DNA of 64,000 bases from Acidobacteriota bacterium (GTDB lineage: Bacteria; Acidobacteriota; Vicinamibacteria; Vicinamibacterales; CAVVIG01), in the NCBI GenBank assembly GCA_003222395.1, contig QHWB01000058.1:24604-88603 (forward strand), given 5' to 3'. The translations under genes and the position numbers were made by a program. The notes below the pieces were generated by a model. The model did not search any database. It saw only the letters and a program-made list of their open reading frames with translations, and was not told the DNA's origin. This document shows, piece by piece, positions 8,560 to 16,991 of the stretch (positions are counted from its first letter, which is position 1; each line of letters starts with the position of its first letter).

Positions 8560-10266
8560 TTGGTTCGAGGTGGCTTGGCGGCAGGCGCGTTGCTCGCATG
8601 CGTCACCGTGCTGGCCGCCACTGATGGCCTCGACCCCGCGCAGATCCTCAAGCCGCTCAGCGACTCGTGGCCGACCTATTCCGGCGATTACACCGGCCGC
8701 CGCTACAGCTCGCTGAAACAGATCGATCAATCGAACGTGAAGCACATGACGCTCGCATGGAGCGCGCGGCTCGCGGCCGGCGCGGGTCCCGAAGGCGGAG
8801 GGCGGGGCAATGCGCAAGGGCCGCCGTTCGGTCCGGCGCCGACCATCGTCGGCGGCGAAGGCAAAGGCGACGTCGTCGTCGCCGGCGGCATCACGGTCAA
8901 GGGCGCGATTCTCGCGGTCGACAACGTCCTGTATGTGACGGCGCCCGATCACGTGTGGGCGCTCGACGCGCACGACGGCCACGAGCTGTGGCATTACTTC
9001 TGGCGCACGAAGGGCGGAACGCACATCGGCAACCGCGGCGCGGCGATGTGGGGTCACTATCTGTTCTTCGTCACGCCGGACGATTACTTCGTCTCGATCG
9101 ACGCGCGCACCGGGAAGGAGCGGTGGCACAAGGAAGCCGCGAGCTTCGCGCAGCAGTATTTTCTGACGTCGGCGCCGGTCACCGTCGGCAACCACATCAT
9201 CGTCGGCACCGGGAACGATCTCGATTCGCCCGGCTACCTCACGTCATACGATCCGGAGACCGGCGAGCAGCAGTGGCGCTTCTACACCGTGCCGATGAAC
9301 CCGGGCGATCCCGGGCTCGAGACGTGGAAGAGCCTCGACGCGGCGCGCCACGGCGGCGGGCACCCGTGGCTGCCTGGCGCCTACGATCCGGACACGCACC
9401 TCTACATCTTCGGCACCGGCAACCCGACGCCGGCCTACACGGCGCAGGTCCGCGGTGAAGGCGACAATCTGTTCACGTGCGCGATCGTCGCGGTGAACGT
9501 CGACACCGGCAAGATGGCGTGGTACTACCAGACATCGCCGCACGATACGCACGACTGGGATTCGGCGCAGACGCCGGTGCTCATCGACGGCGATTTCCGC
9601 GGCAGCGGGCCGCGGCGCATGGTGCTCACCGCGAGCCGCAACGGCTACTACTTCACACTCGACCGTCTGACGGGCGAGCACATGGTGACGAGCAAATTCT
9701 CCGACACGGTGAACTGGGCGAAGCCGGATCTGAACGCGAAGGGGCAGCCGGTTCGCGAACCGGCCAAGGACCACGACATCGCGGGGGCGCTCGTGTCGTC
9801 GGCCAACGGCGGCGCGACCAACTGGCCGCCGCCCGCCTACAGCCCCGACACCGGATTGTTCTACGTGCCGCTTGCCGAGAGCTACGCGATGTACTACCTG
9901 AGCGAAACCGATCCGCGCGGCGCGATGGGTCTCGGCGGGAAGGAGGAGATCGGCGTCGGCTCGCTCGGCAGCTACATCATCGCCATCGATCCAAAGACGG
10001 GCAGCGCCGCGTGGCGTCACAAATTCCGTACGGCGACGGGCGGAGGCGGCGGCGCGTCGGGTCTTTTGACGACCGCGGGGAAGCTGCTCTTCGGCGGCGA
10101 CGTGTCGGGCAATTTCGTCGCGTTCGATCCGGCGACTGGAAGGCCGCTCTGGCACACGCAGATCGGCCGCGTGACGAACGCGCCGGAAACGTTCCTCGTC
10201 GACGGCCAGCAGCACGTATTGGTTGCCGCCGGCGACACGTTATACGCATTTACTTTGAACCAGTGA
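8560..10266 (+). CDS. PQQ-dependent dehydrogenase (eight-bladed propeller)
   Basis: A membrane- or periplasm-targeted quinoprotein of about 568 residues. The mature N-terminus WPTYSGDYTGRRYSSLKQI and repeated propeller motifs such as ALDAHDGHELW, SIDARTGKERW and AIDPKTGSAAW are those of PQQ alcohol/sugar dehydrogenases. No heme motif is present, so electrons probably pass to the diheme cytochrome encoded just upstream. The start is uncertain: the frame stays open far upstream through repeat DNA, TTG 8560 gives a plausible signal peptide (VRGGLAAGALLACVTVLAA, with a lipobox-like LLAC), and ATG 8546 lies in another frame. A single-base shift by the repeat near the start cannot be excluded. The substrate is unknown. 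Confidence 0.85.
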   Translation: MVRGGLAAGALLACVTVLAATDGLDPAQILKPLSDSWPTYSGDYTGRRYSSLKQIDQSNVKHMTLAWSARLAAGAGPEGGGRGNAQGPPFGPAPTIVGGEGKGDVVVAGGITVKGAILAVDNVLYVTAPDHVWALDAHDGHELWHYFWRTKGGTHIGNRGAAMWGHYLFFVTPDDYFVSIDARTGKERWHKEAASFAQQYFLTSAPVTVGNHIIVGTGNDLDSPGYLTSYDPETGEQQWRFYTVPMNPGDPGLETWKSLDAARHGGGHPWLPGAYDPDTHLYIFGTGNPTPAYTAQVRGEGDNLFTCAIVAVNVDTGKMAWYYQTSPHDTHDWDSAQTPVLIDGDFRGSGPRRMVLTASRNGYYFTLDRLTGEHMVTSKFSDTVNWAKPDLNAKGQPVREPAKDHDIAGALVSSANGGATNWPPPAYSPDTGLFYVPLAESYAMYYLSETDPRGAMGLGGKEEIGVGSLGSYIIAIDPKTGSAAWRHKFRTATGGGGGASGLLTTAGKLLFGGDVSGNFVAFDPATGRPLWHTQIGRVTNAPETFLVDGQQHVLVAAGDTLYAFTLNQ

Positions 10267-10269
10267 GAG

Positions 10270-10349
10270 TGTCCACGACGTTCTGCCTCGGCGACGTTCC
10301 GTTCTAGATACGCCCGAGCGGGGTGGGGCCCCACACGAAATAAGAAATG
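10270..10349 (+). repeat. Modular GC repeat, copy D (short, lost stem)
   Basis: The left end GCGACGTTCCGTTCTAGATA is followed almost at once by GCGGGGTGGGGCCCCACACG and AAATAAGAAATG. The central stem is reduced to CGCCCGAG. A second partial left end (CCACGACGTTCTGCCTCG) lies just before it. The sugar isomerase-like gene starts about 40 bp downstream. Confidence 0.8.
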
Positions 10350-10389
10350 TTGGCTTGCCGTCAGCGGTCGCCTACGTTCGAGGTGAGTT

Positions 10390-11316
10390 ATGTATACACG
10401 ACGTGAGTTCGGCACGATGGCACTCGCGGGTCTGGCCGTTCCGCGGTTTCTCGACGCCGCGACGAGCGCGCTCGTCAACGGCGTGCGCCTCGGCGTGCAG
10501 ACCTACAGCTTCCGCGACCTGCCGCGGACGCCCGGCAGTGACATGGTCGATCCGCTGATCAAAGCGATGCTCGAGTGCGAGCTCGTCGAGTGCGAGCTGT
10601 GGGCGCCGCAGCTGGAGCCGCAGTTCGACAGCGGCGCGCGCGGCCGGCGCGGCCAGCCGCCGCCGCCGGAAGCGGTGAAGGCGCGCGAGGATCTCCGCAA
10701 GTGGCGGCTCGAGACGCCGCTCGATCACTTCCGCGAAATCGGCACCAGGTTCAAGAAGAACGGCATCACGATTTACGCGTACAACTACAGCCCCAACGCC
10801 AGCTACACAGACGCCGAGATCGACCGTGGATTCGAGATGACCAAAGCGCTCGGCGCGGAGATCATCACCGCCTCGACCACGCTCGACGTCGCGAAGCGGA
10901 TCGCGCCGCTGGCGGAAAAGCACAAGACGATCGTCGCGATGCACGGCCACTCGAACGTGACCGACCCGAACGAGTTCGCGACGCCCGACAGCTTCGCGGC
11001 GGCGATGAAGATGTCGAAGTACTTCAAGGTGAACCTCGACATCGGGCATTTCACGTCGGCGGACTTCGATCCGGTCTCGTACATCCGTGAGCATCATGCC
11101 GACATCACGAACCTGCATCTGAAGGATCGCAAGAAGCACCAGGGCGACAACACGCCGTGGGGCCAGGGCGAGACGCCGATCAGGGAGGTCCTGCAGCTGT
11201 TGAAGCGCGAGAAGTGGCCGATCCGCGCCTATATTGAATACGAGTACAAGGGGCAAGGCACTCCGGTCGAAGAAGTGAAGAAGTGTCTCGCGTACGCCAA
11301 GGCGGCGCTCGCCTGA
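10390..11316 (+). CDS. Tat-exported sugar phosphate isomerase/epimerase-like protein
   Basis: A 308-residue xylose-isomerase-like TIM-barrel protein. The N-terminus TRREFGTMALAGLAVPRF is a twin-arginine signal, so it is probably exported folded. Likely metal-site and barrel motifs are GVQTYSFRD (strand 1), VNLDIGHF, NLHLKDRKKHQGDN and the C-terminal AYIEYEYKG. The stop codon lies inside a small GCCTGAAAGGC palindrome (11311-11321) that recurs elsewhere in the window. The family covers isomerases, epimerases and dehydratases. Its neighbours (Gfo/Idh oxidoreductase, a second TIM-barrel protein) suggest a role in periplasmic keto-sugar conversion; the exact reaction is not known. Confidence 0.85.
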   Translation: MYTRREFGTMALAGLAVPRFLDAATSALVNGVRLGVQTYSFRDLPRTPGSDMVDPLIKAMLECELVECELWAPQLEPQFDSGARGRRGQPPPPEAVKAREDLRKWRLETPLDHFREIGTRFKKNGITIYAYNYSPNASYTDAEIDRGFEMTKALGAEIITASTTLDVAKRIAPLAEKHKTIVAMHGHSNVTDPNEFATPDSFAAAMKMSKYFKVNLDIGHFTSADFDPVSYIREHHADITNLHLKDRKKHQGDNTPWGQGETPIREVLQLLKREKWPIRAYIEYEYKGQGTPVEEVKKCLAYAKAALA

Positions 11317-11340
11317 AAGGCTCGCGCTACAGGCGATGAT

Positions 11341-11507
11341 GTGTGTTGGTGGTGACGTTCTGTTCTAGATACGCCCTCGCGCTACGGCGCGAGGGGTCAG
11401 CGCGTGACAGCCTTGAGCCGTTGCGAGGCGCGTACGCGCCGAGCAACAGCGGCGGGGGTGGGGCCCGCCGCGATAGGGAAATGCGGGGCCCCACGCGAGA
11501 GTAAAAA
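11341..11507 (+). repeat. Modular GC repeat, copy E (long form, most complete)
   Basis: Reads left end GGTGGTGACGTTCTGTTCTA, stem CCCTCGCGCTACGGCGCGAG, junction TCAGCGCGTGACAGCC, long module TTGAGCCGTTGCGAGGCGCG plus GTACGCGCCGAGCAACAGCG, box GGGGTGGGGCCCGCCGCG and terminal GGGGCCCCACGCGAGAG with a TAAAAA tail ending at the ATG of the next gene. This is the best reference copy of the family. Confidence 0.9.
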
Positions 11508-12680
11508 ATGAAACGCATCGGAATGGGCCTCGTCGGCCCCGGCTTCGTCGGCGTCCACCACATCGACGCCGTGCGACGCCTCGGGTTCGTCGACGTCGTT
11601 GCGATCGCCGCGAGCACGGAGAAATCGGCGCGAGCGAAAGCCGACGCGCTCGGCGTCCCGAAGGCGCACGGCAGCTACGAACAGCTGATTGCCGACCCCG
11701 ACGTCCACGTCGTTCACAACACGACGCCGAACTTCCTCCACGTTCCGGTGATCAAGGCTGCGCTCGCGCGTCGCAAGCACGTCGTCTCCGACAAGCCGCT
11801 CGCGATGACGGCCAACGACGCGCGCGACCTGTGGCGCGCGGCCGAGCAGGCCGGCGTCGTGCACGCCGTCACGTTCAACTACCGCGGCAACCCGCTCGTC
11901 CAGCAGGCGCGCGAGATGATCGCCGCCGGCGACGTCGGGCCGGTGCATTTCATCCACGGCGGCTACCTCCAGGACTGGCTCATCGAGGCGACCGATTTCT
12001 CGTGGCGCCTCGAGCCCGAGAAGGGCGGCGCGAGCTCCGCCGTCGCCGACATCGGATCGCACTGGTGCGATCTCGTGCAGCACGTCGCCGGTCAACGCAT
12101 CGTCGAAGTGCTCGCGGATCTGACGACGGTGATCGGCACGCGGATGAAGCCCTCGGGATCGGTGGAGGCGTTCGCGAAGGGAGCCGGCGATCGCCGCGAA
12201 CCGTTCACGATGCAGAGCGAGGATCTCGCGACGCTGCTCGTCCGGTTCGACGGCGGCGCGAAAGGGGCCGTGAACGTCGGTCAGGTGTGCGCGGGCCACA
12301 AGAACGATCTGTGGTTCGAAATCAACGGCGCGCGCGCGTCGCTCGGATGGCGTCAGGAGCGGCAGAACGAGCTGTGGATCGGACGCCGCGAGTCGGCCAG
12401 CGGGATTCTTCCGAAAGATCCGTCGCTGCTGATGCCGGGGGCGCGGAAGTACGCCCATCTGCCCGGCGGACACCAGGAGGCGTGGGCCGACGCATTCTGC
12501 AATGTGATGCGCGACATCTACGCGTTCATCGCCGACGGCCGGACGATGAGCGAGTTGCGACCACCGGCGTTTGCGACCTTCGAAGACGGGTATCATGCCG
12601 CGTGCATTGTCGACGCCGTACTGGAAAGCCATCGCCGCGGCGGCGCGTGGACGGCGGTGCGCGAGCGAGTCGCGGTGTGA
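11508..12680 (+). CDS. Gfo/Idh/MocA family oxidoreductase
   Basis: A 390-residue NAD(P)-dependent sugar dehydrogenase-like protein. The N-terminal Rossmann motif is GLVGPGFVGVHHIDA; the catalytic region has SDKPLAM near residue 100, the usual (E)KP lysine motif, then a Gfo/Idh C-terminal alpha/beta domain with DIGSHWCDLVQHV, where the His fits the catalytic position. No signal peptide, so it is cytoplasmic, unlike the Tat-exported homologue at 17573. The ATG follows directly after repeat copy E, so its ribosome-binding region is repeat-derived. A TIM-barrel sugar isomerase-like gene follows 39 bp later and is probably co-transcribed. Confidence 0.92.
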   Translation: MKRIGMGLVGPGFVGVHHIDAVRRLGFVDVVAIAASTEKSARAKADALGVPKAHGSYEQLIADPDVHVVHNTTPNFLHVPVIKAALARRKHVVSDKPLAMTANDARDLWRAAEQAGVVHAVTFNYRGNPLVQQAREMIAAGDVGPVHFIHGGYLQDWLIEATDFSWRLEPEKGGASSAVADIGSHWCDLVQHVAGQRIVEVLADLTTVIGTRMKPSGSVEAFAKGAGDRREPFTMQSEDLATLLVRFDGGAKGAVNVGQVCAGHKNDLWFEINGARASLGWRQERQNELWIGRRESASGILPKDPSLLMPGARKYAHLPGGHQEAWADAFCNVMRDIYAFIADGRTMSELRPPAFATFEDGYHAACIVDAVLESHRRGGAWTAVRERVAV

Positions 12681-12719
12681 AACGCGATATGAATAGTGAC
12701 ATGCGTTCCAGAGGTTGAA

Positions 12720-13685
12720 ATGAAGCTTGGTCTGTTCACTCCGGTGTTCGGGAAGCTGAATCAGGACGACATGCTCGCGAAGGTGCGCGCGCTCGGAAGG
12801 ATTCAGGCGATCGAGCTCGGCACCGGCGGCTGGCCCGGCCACGATCATCTCGACGTCGACGCTCTGGTGAACGACGAGCGCGGCACGGACCGGCTCAAAG
12901 GCAAGCTGACCGACGCCGGGCTGACGATCAGCGCGCTGTCGTGCCACGGCAACCCGCTCCACCCCGACAAGAAGACCGCCCAGGCGTACGACGACACGTT
13001 TCGGAAGACCGTCTGCCTCGCGAAACGCCTCGACGTTCCCGTCGTCGTCACCTTCTCCGGCTGTCCCGGCGACTCCGACGATGCGAAGCATCCGAACTGG
13101 ATCACGACGCCATGGCCGCCGGAATTCCTCGACGTCCTCGAGTGGCAGTGGGAGAAGAAGGCGATTCCGTACTGGCGCGAGGCCGGGCGCTTCGCGTCCG
13201 AGCACGGCGTGAAGGTGGCGCTGGAGGCGCATCCCGGCTTCATCGTCTACAACGTCGAGTCGATGCTGAAGCTGCGGGCGGCGTGCGGAACGAACGTCGG
13301 CGTCAACTTCGACCCGAGCCATTTCTTCTGGCAGGGCGTCGACGTGCCGGCCGCGATTCGCGCGCTCGGCGACGCGATCTTCCACGTGCACGCGAAGGAC
13401 GTGGCGCTCGATCGGCAGAACGTCGCGGTGAACGGCGTGCTCGACACGAAGACGTATCGACGCATGGCGGAGCGATCGTGGCTGTTCCGCAGCGTCGGCT
13501 GGGGCCACGACGAGCTCGAGTGGAAGCGTATCGTCAGCGCGCTGCGGCTGGCCGGCTACGACTACGTGATGAGCATCGAGCACGAGGACGCGCTGGCGTC
13601 GATCGACGAAGGATTGAACGCGGCGATCGATCTCCTCTCGCGGGTGATACTGACGGAACAGCCTGTTGAAGCGTGGTGGACTTGA
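12720..13685 (+). CDS. Sugar phosphate isomerase/epimerase (TIM barrel)
   Basis: A 321-residue cytoplasmic xylose-isomerase-like TIM-barrel protein without signal peptide. Metal-site-type motifs are VKVALEAHPGF (Glu), VGVNFDPSHFFW (Asp/His), IFHVHAKDV (His) and MSIEHED (Glu). I chose ATG 12720, just before the first barrel strand (KLGLFTPVFG); a start at 12696 would only add residues without family character. It follows the Gfo/Idh oxidoreductase closely and the two probably act one after the other on the same sugar or cyclitol; inosose isomerase/dehydratase-type chemistry is one possibility. The stop is followed within 2 bp by repeat copy F. Confidence 0.9.
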   Translation: MKLGLFTPVFGKLNQDDMLAKVRALGRIQAIELGTGGWPGHDHLDVDALVNDERGTDRLKGKLTDAGLTISALSCHGNPLHPDKKTAQAYDDTFRKTVCLAKRLDVPVVVTFSGCPGDSDDAKHPNWITTPWPPEFLDVLEWQWEKKAIPYWREAGRFASEHGVKVALEAHPGFIVYNVESMLKLRAACGTNVGVNFDPSHFFWQGVDVPAAIRALGDAIFHVHAKDVALDRQNVAVNGVLDTKTYRRMAERSWLFRSVGWGHDELEWKRIVSALRLAGYDYVMSIEHEDALASIDEGLNAAIDLLSRVILTEQPVEAWWT

Positions 13686-13772
13686 TTTTATTCGCGTGGG
13701 GCCACCCCCACGCGCTGACGCCCTCGCGCCGTAGCGCTCGGGCGTATCTAGAACAGAGCGTCGCAGAGCGGT
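13686..13772 (-). repeat. Modular GC repeat, copy F (short form)
   Basis: Inverted copy with its box end (CGCGTGGGGCCACCCCCACG) 2-10 bp after the stop of the isomerase gene and its left end (GCGTATCTAGAACAGAGCGT) pointing to the transporter gene. The stem reads CCCTCGCGCCGTAGCGCTCG. Confidence 0.85.
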
Positions 13773-13785
13773 AGTCGTACGTGGA

Positions 13786-13872
13786 CTTAGCTGGTTACTG
13801 GGAGCTCGGGGCTAGGATTGAAACTGTGAACTCCAGAACCCAGAACCCCAGAGCCCCGAACCTCGAACGGGC
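13786..13872. repeat. CAGAACCC/CTGGTTACTGG low-complexity repeat
   Basis: A purine/pyrimidine-biased stretch with GCTGGTTACTGGGAGCTCGG and tandem variants of CCAGAACCCAGAACCCCAGA. Similar CAGCAACCAG/CCAGCCCC stretches occur at 32926-32966, 41593-41620, 49739-49800 and 49866-49906. It fills the gap up to the transporter start. Confidence 0.6.
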
Positions 13873-13878
13873 GACAAG

Positions 13879-15102
13879 ATGTCCCTGACCGTTCGCCTGA
13901 AGCTGTCCGTGCTGATGTTCCTCCAGTACTTCGTCTGGGGCGCGTGGTACGTGACGATGGGCACCTGGCTCGGCGGGCGGCTGCATTTTTCCGGGGAGCA
14001 GATCGGGCTCGCGGCCGGGACGACCGCGCTGGCGGCGATGATCTCGCCGTTCTTCGTCGGCATGATCGCCGACCGGTTTCTCGCAACCGAGCGAATTCTT
14101 GCCGTGCTGCACGTTGCCGGCGGCGTCGTGCTGTTCTACGCGTCGGCGCAGACGCGGTTCGCCCCGTTCTACGCGGTGCTGCTCGTCTACACGCTGTGCT
14201 ACATGCCGACGCTCGCGCTGAGTAACTCGATTTCTTTTCATCAAATGCAGGATCCAGGGCGCGAGTTCCCGCCGATCCGCGTGCTCGGCACGATCGGCTG
14301 GATCGTCGCCGGGCTCATCATCGGCACGCTCGCGCTCGAAGCGACGGAGCGGCCGATGCAGATCGCCGCCGCCGGCTCGATTGTGCTCGGCGTCTTCTGC
14401 CTCGTGCTGCCGCACACCCCGCCGGCGCGCCGAACGAAGCCGACGCTCGGCGACGTGCTCGGCCTCGACGCGCTGAAGCTGATGCGCGATCGCTCGTTCG
14501 CGATCTTCGTCGTGGGATCGTTCCTGATCTGCATTCCGCTGCAGTTCTACTACGCCTTCGCGAACCTGTTCCTGAACGAACTGAACGTGACCAACGCGGC
14601 GGGCAAGATGACGCTCGGCCAGATGTCCGAGATCTTCTTCATGCTCGTCATGCCGTGGTTCTTCCGCCGCCTCGGCGTGAAGTACATGCTGCTCGTCGGC
14701 ATGGCGGCGTGGACGGCGCGCTACGCGCTCTTCGCGAACGGCGACAACGGATCGCTCGTGTGGATGCTGTATGCCGGCATCCTGCTGCACGGCATCTGCT
14801 ATGACTTCTTCTTCGTGACCGGCCAGATCTACGTCGACCGCAAAGCGCCGCTGGATCTGCGCGCGGCCGCCCAGGGATTCATCGCGTTCGTCACGCTGGG
14901 CGTCGGCATGTTCATCGGCTCGTGGGCGTCGGGTCGCGTCGTCGACGCGTTTCGGGTCGGCGCCGGACACGACTGGGGCCGCATCTGGATGGTGCCGGCG
15001 GGCGGCGCGGCGGCGGTGCTGGTGCTGTTCGCGGTGTTCTTCCGATCGGCCGCAGCCGACACGGCGCCCGCGGTCGGCCGAGTGTCAGTGGCAGAAGGAT
15101 AA
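13879..15102 (+). CDS. NupG-like MFS nucleoside/sugar:H+ symporter
   Basis: A 407-residue inner-membrane transporter with about 12 hydrophobic segments. The start (LKLSVLMFLQYFVWGAWYVTMGTWL) and the later GTIGWIVAGLIIG, FFRRLGVKYMLLVGM and HGICYDFFFVTGQIYVD segments resemble the nucleoside:H+ symporter (NupG/XapB) branch of the MFS, which in Acidobacteriota and Bacteroidota often sits with sugar isomerase and Gfo/Idh genes. The stop codon is followed with no spacer by the TTG start of a phosphofructokinase, so the two are translationally coupled. The substrate may be a nucleoside or a small keto-sugar; the neighbours favour the latter. Confidence 0.85.
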   Translation: MSLTVRLKLSVLMFLQYFVWGAWYVTMGTWLGGRLHFSGEQIGLAAGTTALAAMISPFFVGMIADRFLATERILAVLHVAGGVVLFYASAQTRFAPFYAVLLVYTLCYMPTLALSNSISFHQMQDPGREFPPIRVLGTIGWIVAGLIIGTLALEATERPMQIAAAGSIVLGVFCLVLPHTPPARRTKPTLGDVLGLDALKLMRDRSFAIFVVGSFLICIPLQFYYAFANLFLNELNVTNAAGKMTLGQMSEIFFMLVMPWFFRRLGVKYMLLVGMAAWTARYALFANGDNGSLVWMLYAGILLHGICYDFFFVTGQIYVDRKAPLDLRAAAQGFIAFVTLGVGMFIGSWASGRVVDAFRVGAGHDWGRIWMVPAGGAAAVLVLFAVFFRSAAADTAPAVGRVSVAEG

Positions 15103-16380
15103 TTGGAACAGCACAACAATCTTGCGATTCTCGTCGGCGGCGGTCCTGCTCCCGGCATCAACAGCGTCATCGGCGCGGCGACGATCCGTGCGCGGCTCGA
15201 AGGGCTCGAGGTCCTCGGCATCCGCGACGGGTTCGAATGGCTCATGCGCGGCGACATCGACCATGTCATGCCGCTCTCGATCGACGCCACGAGCCGCATC
15301 CACTTCCGCGGCGGCTCGTACATCGGCATCTCACGCGCGAACCCGACGTCGGATCCCGATCTGCTCGACAACACCATCTCGTCGCTGCTGCGGCTCAACG
15401 TATCGCAGCTCATCACGATCGGCGGCGACGACACCGCGTATTCGGCGATGCGGCTCGAGGCGCGCGCGGGCGGGAGCATCCGCGTCGTCCACGTGCCGAA
15501 GACCATCGACAACGATCTCGATCTGCCGTCCTACGTCGACACGTTCGGCTACCAGACGGCGCGGCATCACGGCGTCGAGATCGTGAAGAACCTGATGGTC
15601 GACGCCAAGACGACGTCGCGGTGGTACTTCGTCGTCGCGATGGGCCGCAAGGCGGGTCACCTCGCGCTCGGCATCGGGAAGGCGGCCGGCGCGACGCTGA
15701 CGCTCATCACCGAGGAGTTCGAGACGCCGATTCGGCTGAAGACGATCGTCGACAACCTCGTGGCGGCAATCATCAAGCGCATTAGCTACGGGCGGCGTGA
15801 CGGCGTCGCCGTGATCGCCGAAGGCGTCGTGCTCGACGTGGCGCCGGGAGATCTGGAGGGGCTGCACGAGGTCGAGCGCGATGCGCATGGCCATCTGCGC
15901 ATCGCCGAGGTGAACATCGGCGAGATTCTCAAGTCGCAGGTGACCTCGCGGCTGAAGGCGCTCGGCATCAAGGCGGCGATTGCCGCGAAGAACATCGGGT
16001 ACGAGCTGCGCTGCGCCGATCCGATCCCGTTCGACATGGAATATACGCGGGATCTCGGCTACTGCGCGGCGAAGTACCTCATCGCCAACGGCAACGCCGC
16101 GATGATTTCAATCCAGGGCGGCCGCTTCGTGCCGATTCCGTTCTCCGACATGATCGATGCGCAGACCGGGCGCACGCGCATCCGGCTCGTCGACGTCGCC
16201 TCCACGCGCTACGCCATCGCGCGGCGCTACATGATCCGCGTCCGCAGAGACGACTTCGACGAGCCCCACGAGCTCGCCAAGCTCGCCGCCACGGCGCGGA
16301 TGTCGCAGGACGATTTCCGCCGCGAGTTCGAGTATCTCGTCGCGAACGAGCCGCCCGGTCTCGCGATAGACATTACTTAA
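15103..16380 (+). CDS. pfp: 6-phosphofructokinase, predicted PPi-dependent
   Basis: A 425-residue group A phosphofructokinase that phosphorylates fructose 6-phosphate. Conserved segments are GGGPAPGINSVI (11-23), TIGGDDTAYS (105-114) and PKTIDND (132-138). In this family Asp in GGDD (instead of GGDG) together with Lys in PKTIDND is the signature of enzymes using pyrophosphate instead of ATP, so a reversible PPi-dependent enzyme is predicted; both residues are plainly visible. MGRKAGHLAL is the downstream substrate-binding motif. The start is TTG at 15103 directly after the transporter's TAA. Translation is probably re-initiated there. The stop abuts repeat copy G. Confidence 0.92.
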   Translation: MEQHNNLAILVGGGPAPGINSVIGAATIRARLEGLEVLGIRDGFEWLMRGDIDHVMPLSIDATSRIHFRGGSYIGISRANPTSDPDLLDNTISSLLRLNVSQLITIGGDDTAYSAMRLEARAGGSIRVVHVPKTIDNDLDLPSYVDTFGYQTARHHGVEIVKNLMVDAKTTSRWYFVVAMGRKAGHLALGIGKAAGATLTLITEEFETPIRLKTIVDNLVAAIIKRISYGRRDGVAVIAEGVVLDVAPGDLEGLHEVERDAHGHLRIAEVNIGEILKSQVTSRLKALGIKAAIAAKNIGYELRCADPIPFDMEYTRDLGYCAAKYLIANGNAAMISIQGGRFVPIPFSDMIDAQTGRTRIRLVDVASTRYAIARRYMIRVRRDDFDEPHELAKLAATARMSQDDFRREFEYLVANEPPGLAIDIT

Positions 16381-16498
16381 CGCGTGGGGCCCGACCTTGT
16401 CTTATTGCGGCGGGGACCCCACCCCCGCCGCTGTCGCTCGGCTCGTTCGCGCCTCGCAACGGCTCAGGGCTGTCACGCGCTGACGCCCTCGCAACATT
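16380..16498 (-). repeat. Modular GC repeat, copy G (long form, left end missing)
   Basis: Inverted copy that begins at the stop codon of the phosphofructokinase (TTAACGCGTGGGGCCC). It contains the long-form module (GGCGGGGACCCCACCCCCGC, CGCAACGGCTCAGGGCTGTC) and then breaks off after GACGCCCTCGCAACATTGAC, without the GTATCTAGAACAG left end. Confidence 0.85.
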
Positions 16499-16513
16499 GA
16501 CTGCGCGCGCCTT

Positions 16514-16678
16514 TCAGCGTTTCTTCGCGCGACGCTTGCCGGGACGCTTCGCCCACGTGTGCTCGCACGCCGAGCAGAAGAAGACGCGCTCACCGAAGTT
16601 TTCGAATGTTTGGATCGTCTGGGTTGATTGACACTTGGGGCAGGATGGCGGGCCGATGCGATCCGGACGAGACGACAT
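16514..16678 (-). CDS. Small zinc-ribbon protein
   Basis: About 54 residues. A four-cysteine zinc ribbon is visible: CPKC, a 16-residue beta-hairpin linker, then CSAC followed by EHTW, as in TFIIS/RPABC-type C-terminal ribbons, with a very basic tail (RPGKRRAKKR). I start at ATG 16678 (SSRPDRIGPPSCPKC); longer starts up to 16804 add sequence without family character. The fold suggests nucleic-acid or protein binding, possibly transcription related; nothing more can be said. It is convergent with the phosphofructokinase gene, separated by repeat copy G. Confidence 0.7.
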   Translation of the reverse strand: MSSRPDRIGPPSCPKCQSTQTIQTFENFGERVFFCSACEHTWAKRPGKRRAKKR

Positions 16679-16991
16679 GCGCGATGGGTCGAGAGTATCG
16701 CGCGTCTTCAGGAAATTGTCACTCGCAACAAATGATGAGCTGCTAACGCGAGCTTGACCGCTGACGCATGAAACGGCGGCCGCCTTCATGCCGCCGCATT
16801 TCAACCGCCGCAGGTCGTGCTGCGGGATTCATCGTGCGCATTTCGCGCTCGTGCATTTCGTTGGATCGCGCGTCTGAAACGGTGGCGCGCCGCCTCGCGT
16901 GAAACAAATCTCAGTGCAACCGGCTGCATCGATGCGGGATACCCGGGTATAAACACCGTCGCGGGATCATGTGCGAAAAGGAGCTGCATAT
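16679..16991. other. Intergenic region, 313 bp, no gene seen
   Basis: Contains a hairpin near 16771-16797 (GGCGGCCGCC...GCCGCCGC) and an AAAGGAGC ribosome-binding site at its right end for the CHRD gene. A palindromic ATACCCGGGTAT lies near 16940. No convincing coding sequence on either strand. Confidence 0.6.

Noticed and set aside
11397..13583. 728-codon minus-strand open frame
   Set aside because: It spans two well-supported plus-strand genes and a repeat; no family character.
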